Source: Roseovarius sp. MMSF_3281 (GTDB lineage Bacteria > Pseudomonadota > Alphaproteobacteria > Rhodobacterales > Rhodobacteraceae). From it: a DNA stretch of 49,331 bases. Below, in pieces: positions 44,916 through 49,331 of the stretch. The stretch lies in the NCBI RefSeq assembly GCF_030733685.1, contig NZ_JASHIM010000026.1:1-49331 (forward strand), given 5' to 3'. Within the stretch, counting starts at the first letter, position 1, and the number at the start of each line of letters is the position of its first letter. The position numbers were made by a program, and so were the translations under genes. Under the pieces are notes generated by a model, which did not search any database, was not told where the DNA came from, and saw nothing but the letters and a program-made list of their open reading frames with translations.

Positions 44916-46043
44916 ATGCGCGCCGAAATTCAGACCCTTGTGACCGAGATCGAGAAATCGCTGGAGCTGTTGCGCCAGCGGATGGGGTGGGAAACGGCCC
45001 AGCACCGGCTTGAGGAATTCAACGCCCGGGTGGAAGACCCCAACCTGTGGGACGATCCCGCCAAGGCGCAAAAACTGATGCGCGAGCGTCAAAGCCTTGT
45101 GGATGCCTTGGACACCCATGATCGCATCCGTCAGGAACTCGAGGACCAGACGGGCCTGATCGAGCTTGGCGAGATGGAAGAGGACGAGGATGTCGTCGAG
45201 GAGGCCGAAGAGGCCATGAGGGCCCTGGCCAAGACCGCCGCCGCCAAGGAGTTGGAGGCGTTGCTGGACGGTGAGGCCGACAGCAACGATACGTTCCTTG
45301 AGATCAACGCCGGTGCGGGGGGCACGGAAAGCTGCGACTGGGCCAGCATGTTGGCGCGGATGTATGTGCGTTGGGCCGAAAAGCGCGGCTATACCGTCGA
45401 GCTGCAATCGGAAAGCGCGGGCGACGAGGCGGGGATCAAATCCGCCGCCTACAAGATTTCGGGGCATAACGCCTATGGCTGGTTGAAGTCCGAATCGGGC
45501 GTGCATCGCTTGGTGCGAATCTCGCCCTTTGACTCGGCGGCCAAGCGGCACACCTCGTTCTGTTCGGTCTGGGTGTACCCGGTGGTGGACGACGATATCG
45601 AGATCGAAGTGAACCCGGCGGATATCCGGATTGATACCTATCGGTCCTCGGGGGCGGGCGGCCAGCACGTGAACACCACCGACTCGGCGGTGCGGATCAC
45701 CCACGCGCCGACGGGGATCGTGGTGACCAGTTCCGAGAAATCCCAGCACCAGAACCGCGATATTGCCATGAAGGCGCTGAAATCGCGGCTGTACCAATTG
45801 GAGTTGGACCGCCGCAACGAGGCGATCAACGAGGCGCATGAATCCAAGGGCGACGCGGGCTGGGGCAACCAGATCCGGTCTTATGTCTTGCAGCCCTACC
45901 AGATGGTGAAGGACCTGCGCACCGGGGTCGAGACCAGCGACACCAAGGGCGTGTTGGACGGTGATCTGGATCAGTTCATGGCGGCGACACTGGCCATGGA
46001 TGTTTCGGGCAAATCCCGCGCCGAGGCGCAGGGCGAGGAGTGA
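44916..46043 (+). CDS. prfB: peptide chain release factor 2
   Basis: A 375-aa class I release factor that recognises UGA and UAA. The anticodon-like tripeptide SPF is at 203-205 (VRISPFDSA) and the hydrolysis motif GGQ at 248-250 ([15 protein letters not shown]). The N-terminal coiled coil (1-120) is present. The gene is one uninterrupted frame, so the programmed +1 frameshift found in many bacterial prfB genes is absent. ATG 44916 follows CAAGGACC. An unusual HTSFCS replaces the common HTSFAS, a minor change. Confidence 0.95.
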   Translation: MRAEIQTLVTEIEKSLELLRQRMGWETAQHRLEEFNARVEDPNLWDDPAKAQKLMRERQSLVDALDTHDRIRQELEDQTGLIELGEMEEDEDVVEEAEEAMRALAKTAAAKELEALLDGEADSNDTFLEINAGAGGTESCDWASMLARMYVRWAEKRGYTVELQSESAGDEAGIKSAAYKISGHNAYGWLKSESGVHRLVRISPFDSAAKRHTSFCSVWVYPVVDDDIEIEVNPADIRIDTYRSSGAGGQHVNTTDSAVRITHAPTGIVVTSSEKSQHQNRDIAMKALKSRLYQLELDRRNEAINEAHESKGDAGWGNQIRSYVLQPYQMVKDLRTGVETSDTKGVLDGDLDQFMAATLAMDVSGKSRAEAQGEE

Positions 46044-46054
46044 GGCCCGTCTTG

Positions 46055-46149
46055 CAATCGCTCCGGGGGAGCGATTGAGGGCCGAACGGGCGGAGCCCAG
46101 CCGTCTCGGAAACGCTCCGGGGGAGCGTTTCAGGCGCGAACGGGCGGAG
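46055..46149. repeat. 54-bp tandem repeat with hairpins after prfB
   Basis: Two direct copies with a 54-bp period. Each has a 10-bp-stem, GGG-loop hairpin (CAATCGCTCC/GGAGCGATTG at 46055-46077; GAAACGCTCC/GGAGCGTTTC at 46109-46131) followed by GAACGGGCGGAG (46084-46095 and 46138-46149). The stem sequences differ but compensate, so pairing is conserved. Confidence 0.75.
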
Positions 46150-46178
46150 TTCAAGCTTTCCACAATCGGCCTAAGTTG

Positions 46179-46226
46179 CCGAAATCTTTGAAAGATTTCG
46201 GGCCGTTTTCTTTTGAAGAAAACGGC
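46179..46226. repeat. two adjacent hairpins
   Basis: CCGAAATCTT/AAGATTTCGG (46179-46201, loop TGA) abuts GCCGTTTTCTT/AAGAAAACGGC (46202-46226, loop TTG). Both are perfect, AT-centred and G+C-tipped, similar in style to the palindromes at 40746-40840. The spacer 46044-46342 (299 bp) contains no gene. Confidence 0.75.
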
Positions 46227-46286
46227 GGCGGGCGCGGGGCATTGGCCCAAGGCGGCCGAACGCGTGCAACGATTGAGCGGAGCACT

Positions 46287-46328
46287 GCGTTTCGCGAAAA
46301 TCTGTGATTCAGGTTTTTCGCGAAACGC
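46287..46328. repeat. 14-bp perfect inverted repeat upstream of a small membrane protein gene
   Basis: GCGTTTCGCGAAAA (46287-46300) and TTTTCGCGAAACGC (46315-46328) are exact inverse complements separated by 14 nt. It ends 14 bp before the ATG at 46343, so it lies across the expected promoter or leader. Confidence 0.75.
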
Positions 46329-46342
46329 TTTAGCTATAGGTC

Positions 46343-46609
46343 ATGCTGATCACCGTTCTATGTATCTACCTTGCCGTTTATTCCTGCGCCCTTTTCGCCG
46401 CGCGGCGCGGGAAAGTGGCGGTTTGGGGGTGTTATGCCCTGAGCGTGCTGGGGGTGCCGCCGGTCTTTGGCGGCGTGTTTCACCTGGTTTACCGGCGTGT
46501 TGATCCCATCGGGGCCATGGATATCAGCCAAGCGGTGATCGCGATCGGCGTGGCCTTGGCTCTGGTCGCCTATCCGCTGAGCCTGTGGCGGGCGCGCAAG
46601 GGGCGTTAA
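46343..46609 (+). CDS. small hypothetical membrane protein
   Basis: An 88-aa protein with three predicted transmembrane helices (about 2-18, 24-48 and 58-80) and positively charged ends (ARRGK, WRARKGR). There is no clear ribosome site before ATG 46343. No family recognised. It ends 12 bp before the convergent nitroreductase gene. Evidence for a real gene is the clean hydrophobic pattern and stop position. Confidence 0.6.
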   Translation: MLITVLCIYLAVYSCALFAARRGKVAVWGCYALSVLGVPPVFGGVFHLVYRRVDPIGAMDISQAVIAIGVALALVAYPLSLWRARKGR

Positions 46610-46621
46610 AGCGGTCCGCCT

Positions 46622-47596
46622 TTAACCCGAGGCATCAGCGGAAGACGGACCTTCGGTCAACACGTCCTGCACCGCGCGGCGGGGGGAAGGGGTCTGATCC
46701 ATCGCGGCGTGCCCCATCCGCAAAAGGATTTGCGGATAGCCCATTTGCCCGGTCAAGGCCTGCAACCGCGGGCGCAGGTGGATCACCTCGATCGGTTGGT
46801 TGAGATAGGAGGCCCCCAGCCCCGCCTTGACCCCCAAGAGCAACAGGTGATGCAGGGCCTGCCCCGTGGCCAGCCAATCGGCGGCTGTATCGCCCTCGGT
46901 GCCAAGGACGGCCAGAAGCGGAGAGTGATCGGCCAGATCGGCGTCATGGGCGGCCACCCCGTCGCCGATATCGAAGCGCCGGACCACCATGCGCGCCACC
47001 GGCACCGCAAGTCCGGGCAAGGCAAGGCCGTCGCCCGCCCGGCGCGGGTGCATCCATTGCGCCAGTTCCCGCCGCCAGCGTGGATCGGCCCATTGCGCGG
47101 CGTCGCCTTCGGCCACCAGTTTCGCGGCGGCCTCGCGGGGGGCGTCCCCTTCAAGCGGGGCAAACCATGTGCCTTCGCGGGCGCTGGCCTCTTGCAGGGT
47201 GGTGAGGACATCTTTGTCCATGGGGTCATCGGTGAAGGCTTTGCGCCATGTCTGGCGCAGGTCGATCAGCGAGGCGAGATCGCGCAGCTCTGGCTCGGCC
47301 GGGCCGGTGAAGGCCAGATGCGCCAGCCGTTCCTCGCCCGGTCCGTCGGGCAGGGCGGTGACGGCGGCCCCCAGACCTTCGGCGGCGGCGGCCACCCGCA
47401 GGCCGAAAAGGGCGCAACCGCAACTGATGGTCAGTTCGCGATCCTCGGGGTCGGTCACGGGCAGGGCGCGGGTGCGGTCGGCCAGAAGGTCGATACCGCT
47501 TTCGGTGGGGCGAAACAGCCAGGGCTGGCTGTTGTGGCTTGAAGGCGCGCGAATGGCGCGGGCGATCATGCGGTGCAGTTTGGCGTCATCTGTCAT
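46622..47596 (-). CDS. nitroreductase-family (Acg-like) protein
   Basis: A 324-aa protein that resembles Acg-type nitroreductase-fold proteins, which are longer than ordinary NfsB-like enzymes and built of two halves. The N-terminal RAIRAPSSHNSQPWLF is the FMN-binding start of the superfamily, and LLLLGVKAGLGASYLNQPIE with QILLRMGHA closes the fold. Substrate unknown; some relatives lack activity and sequester FMN. ATG 47596 gives MTDDAKLH; a longer form has an unconserved arginine-rich lead. Monocistronic on the - strand. Confidence 0.75.
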   Translation of the reverse strand: MTDDAKLHRMIARAIRAPSSHNSQPWLFRPTESGIDLLADRTRALPVTDPEDRELTISCGCALFGLRVAAAAEGLGAAVTALPDGPGEERLAHLAFTGPAEPELRDLASLIDLRQTWRKAFTDDPMDKDVLTTLQEASAREGTWFAPLEGDAPREAAAKLVAEGDAAQWADPRWRRELAQWMHPRRAGDGLALPGLAVPVARMVVRRFDIGDGVAAHDADLADHSPLLAVLGTEGDTAADWLATGQALHHLLLLGVKAGLGASYLNQPIEVIHLRPRLQALTGQMGYPQILLRMGHAAMDQTPSPRRAVQDVLTEGPSSADASG

Positions 47597-47671
47597 GGCG
47601 GGCCTTTCCCGGGGGAATACCGGGCCAAGGCGCGTGGCGCGTTGCACCCGGTGTCTTGTGCGACGTCAATG

Positions 47672-48199
47672 TCATGAAGTGTCGGGGCGATCCACGGCGA
47701 CCAGCCCGAGCCGCCGCGCGGCGGCCAGCGACAGGATACCCGAATCCAGCCCCTCGGGCTTTTGATAGGCGCGCACGGCGGCACGTGTGCGGGCGTCCAT
47801 TTCGCCGGTGATGGACCCACGGTAAAGCCCGCGCACCTTCAGCGCACGTTGAACCGACGCGATGAACTCAGGGGTTTGCGTTCTGGCGCAGGGGGTTTCG
47901 AACCATGTCACCCGGCGCTCTTGCACGATGGCCTGCCGGGTTTCGGTTTTATAGATGGCCTGCTCGATAACTGTGCCGTCGTTGCGGACTTCGGCGGGCT
48001 GCAACAGCACCTGTTCGGTGACGGTTTCGATCACGGCGGGGGTGACATCCTTGCCCCAACAGGTGCCGGGTTCGGCGCCCGGCGGCGCCTCTTGCAGGGT
48101 TTGCACGATCTCGGGCTCATTCGGGCCGGTCAGGGGCAGGCTGTTTTGACAGGCGCTCAGCCCGGCCAGTAGCGGCAGAAGGACAAGGGGCGATTTCAT
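47672..48199 (-). CDS. peptidoglycan-binding-domain lipoprotein
   Basis: A 175-aa predicted lipoprotein: signal MKSPLVLLPLLAGLSACQNS with lipobox LSAC. The middle region contains VTEQVLLQPAEVRNDGTVI and an extended strand-rich segment also seen in other alphaproteobacterial envelope proteins. The C-terminal PG_binding_1 domain (about 115-170) reads FIASVQRALKVRGLYRGSITG and TRAAVRAYQK. It should tether the outer membrane or an enzyme to peptidoglycan. ATG 48199 is the only start giving a signal peptide. Confidence 0.82.
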   Translation of the reverse strand: MKSPLVLLPLLAGLSACQNSLPLTGPNEPEIVQTLQEAPPGAEPGTCWGKDVTPAVIETVTEQVLLQPAEVRNDGTVIEQAIYKTETRQAIVQERRVTWFETPCARTQTPEFIASVQRALKVRGLYRGSITGEMDARTRAAVRAYQKPEGLDSGILSLAAARRLGLVAVDRPDTS

Positions 48200-48342
48200 A
48201 TGCTCGGGCCTCTGGGGGCTGTTTTGCGGCATGTTACCCGGTTTTGCCGCTTTGGGAAAGCGGGGCAGGTGTAATCGTGCCGCCACGCAACAGGCGGGCC
48301 GGGCCAATCGCTTTTTGGATAAGAAGAGATCGCCTTTGCCGC

Positions 48343-48357
48343 GAACAAAGGTGGAAC
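48343..48357. promoter_or_regulatory. LexA-box-like direct repeat GAAC-N7-GAAC
   Basis: GAACAAAGGTGGAAC exactly matches GAAC-N7-GAAC, the complement of the alphaproteobacterial LexA box GTTC-N7-GTTC. It sits in the 286-bp divergent spacer between the lipoprotein and ferredoxin genes, 128 bp upstream of the ferredoxin ATG. Neither neighbour is a known SOS gene. Confidence 0.4.
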
Positions 48358-48464
48358 ATGTGGCATTTGTCGCAACTGTTTTCCCCAGACGTCGCAAATG
48401 GGGCTGGCCTGACCTATATCGCTTGGCTAGGAGTCGTCCGGATTTCAAACAGATCGCCACGTAA

Positions 48465-48808
<344 letters not shown>

Positions 48809-48809
<1 letters not shown>

Positions 48810-49292
48810 TGCGCCCCAAGGCGCGGCGTTTTCCGTTGCGCGAGGGGCGGGCGCCCGCCTGCCGCGCGTGGTTGGCGTTGTGCCTTGGGCTACTGGCGCA
48901 GGGGGCCAGCGCCTAGGCCAGTGCCCAGGTCATCACCAAGGCCGGGCATGTCGCGCCCGCCACGCGCTATGCCATGGGGTCTTGGGCGATGCGGTGGAAT
49001 GGAGCGCGCTGCGCCCCTGGTTTGCCGATGGTCGCCGCCTGGCCATGACATTTCTCGCCCCCTCGGTGTCGAGGATACAGCGCCCCGCTTGGCCGACCTT
49101 GACGGCGATGACGCGCCCGAGGTGATCACGGTGGAAACACACCTTACCGAGGTTGCCCCCGAGATCATCACCGCCAATGGCGATTGGTCGTTTATCACGG
49201 CAACGCGGCTGATGGGCGGAAAGCTCAAAGCCCGTCCGATAGCGGAATATGCTGGCCGCGACAGTCTGAACGCGGCGCTGACCTGTCCCTGA
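48809..49292 (+). pseudogene. decayed FG-GAP/VCBS-type secreted protein gene
   Basis: The ATG overlaps the ferredoxin stop. Translation gives a signal-like ACRAWLALCLGLLAQGASA followed by an in-frame TAG at 48914-48916. Protein-like sequence continues in three successive frames: QVITKAGHVAPATRYA in the ATG frame, HGVLGDAVEWSAL from about 48973, and VEDTAPRLADLDGDDAPEV from about 49063 to the stop at 49292. Each switch is explained by one lost base. The stretch ends APEIITANGDW and YAGRDSLNAAL, joined abruptly after THLTE, which suggests an internal deletion of the repeat region. The DLDGDDAPEV part is an FG-GAP/VCBS-type motif. Four independent lesions make loss of function very likely. Confidence 0.75.
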
Positions 49293-49331
49293 TTTCATCT
49301 TTCCCCAAGTACTCCGGGGAGCGCGAGGGGC
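49293..49331 (+). repeat. dispersed intergenic element, copy C (runs off the window)
   Basis: TTTCATCTTTCCCCAAGTAC followed by TCCGGGGAGCGCGAGGGGC resembles copy B at 33318-33357 and the reverse complement of copy A at 6944-6986. It lies immediately after the pseudogene stop. Confidence 0.6.

Noticed and set aside
44916..46043. Programmed frameshift in prfB
   Set aside because: The frame from ATG to stop is continuous at full length, with no internal UGA, so no recoding is needed.
48231..48464. 77-codon open frame in the lipoprotein-ferredoxin spacer
   Set aside because: Arginine-rich, no ribosome site, overlaps the LexA-like box; looks like chance coding.

Overview
The window is GC-rich alphaproteobacterial chromosome, almost certainly Rhodobacteraceae (Roseobacter/Rhodobacter relatives). 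The grounds are a 14-gene nuo operon interrupted by small genes typical of that family (DUF5337-like and DUF5333-like), a long NuoE with a C-terminal helix-hairpin-helix module, the nuo-birA-coaX-rnj order, an FdVI-type ferredoxin, and a recurring intergenic element (TTCATCTTTCCCCAAATACTCC type) present three times. No tRNA, rRNA, CRISPR array, transposase or phage gene was seen, and no gene-free stretch exceeds 300 bases.

Region 1 (about 1-11276) is a leucine-catabolism (liu) cluster on the + strand: ivd, an LprI-like secreted protein, an acyl-CoA synthetase, mccB, a nitronate-monooxygenase-like flavoprotein, mccA, a glutathione S-transferase-like protein, HMG-CoA lyase and methylglutaconyl-CoA hydratase. 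Together they take isovaleryl-CoA to acetyl-CoA plus acetoacetate. The cluster is interrupted by ompW on the - strand, which has its own terminator and an FNR-type site in the shared mccB/ompW upstream region.

Region 2 (11277-29965) is the respiratory complex I operon nuoABCDEFGHIJKLMN. Eight additional small genes sit between the nuo genes: a 59-aa two-helix membrane protein, three lipoproteins, a secreted DUF5333-like protein, a DUF5337-like membrane protein, a membrane protein carrying the same helix-hairpin-helix module as NuoE, and a cysteine-less carboxymuconolactone-decarboxylase-like protein. A palindromic repeat lies between nuoJ and nuoK. The operon ends at a GC hairpin.

Region 3 (29996-33206) holds birA (biotin ligase, needed for the biotin carboxyl carrier of MccA), coaX (pantothenate kinase III) and rnj (RNase J), followed by a cluster of CGTACG palindromes.

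Region 4 (33415-39971) carries, on the - strand, a RhlE-like RNA helicase, a glycosyltransferase, two tandem thioredoxin-fold proteins (a DsbA and a diverged copy) and a periplasmic M48 protease with TPRs. An aminotransferase lies divergently on the + strand.

Region 5 (39972-49331) is cell-envelope and housekeeping: a second LprI-like protein, an array of perfect palindromes, N-acetylmuramoyl-L-alanine amidase, PBP1A (mrcA), prfB, a hairpin-rich spacer, a small membrane protein, a nitroreductase-like protein, a peptidoglycan-binding lipoprotein, a [2Fe-2S] ferredoxin and a decayed FG-GAP/VCBS-type pseudogene.
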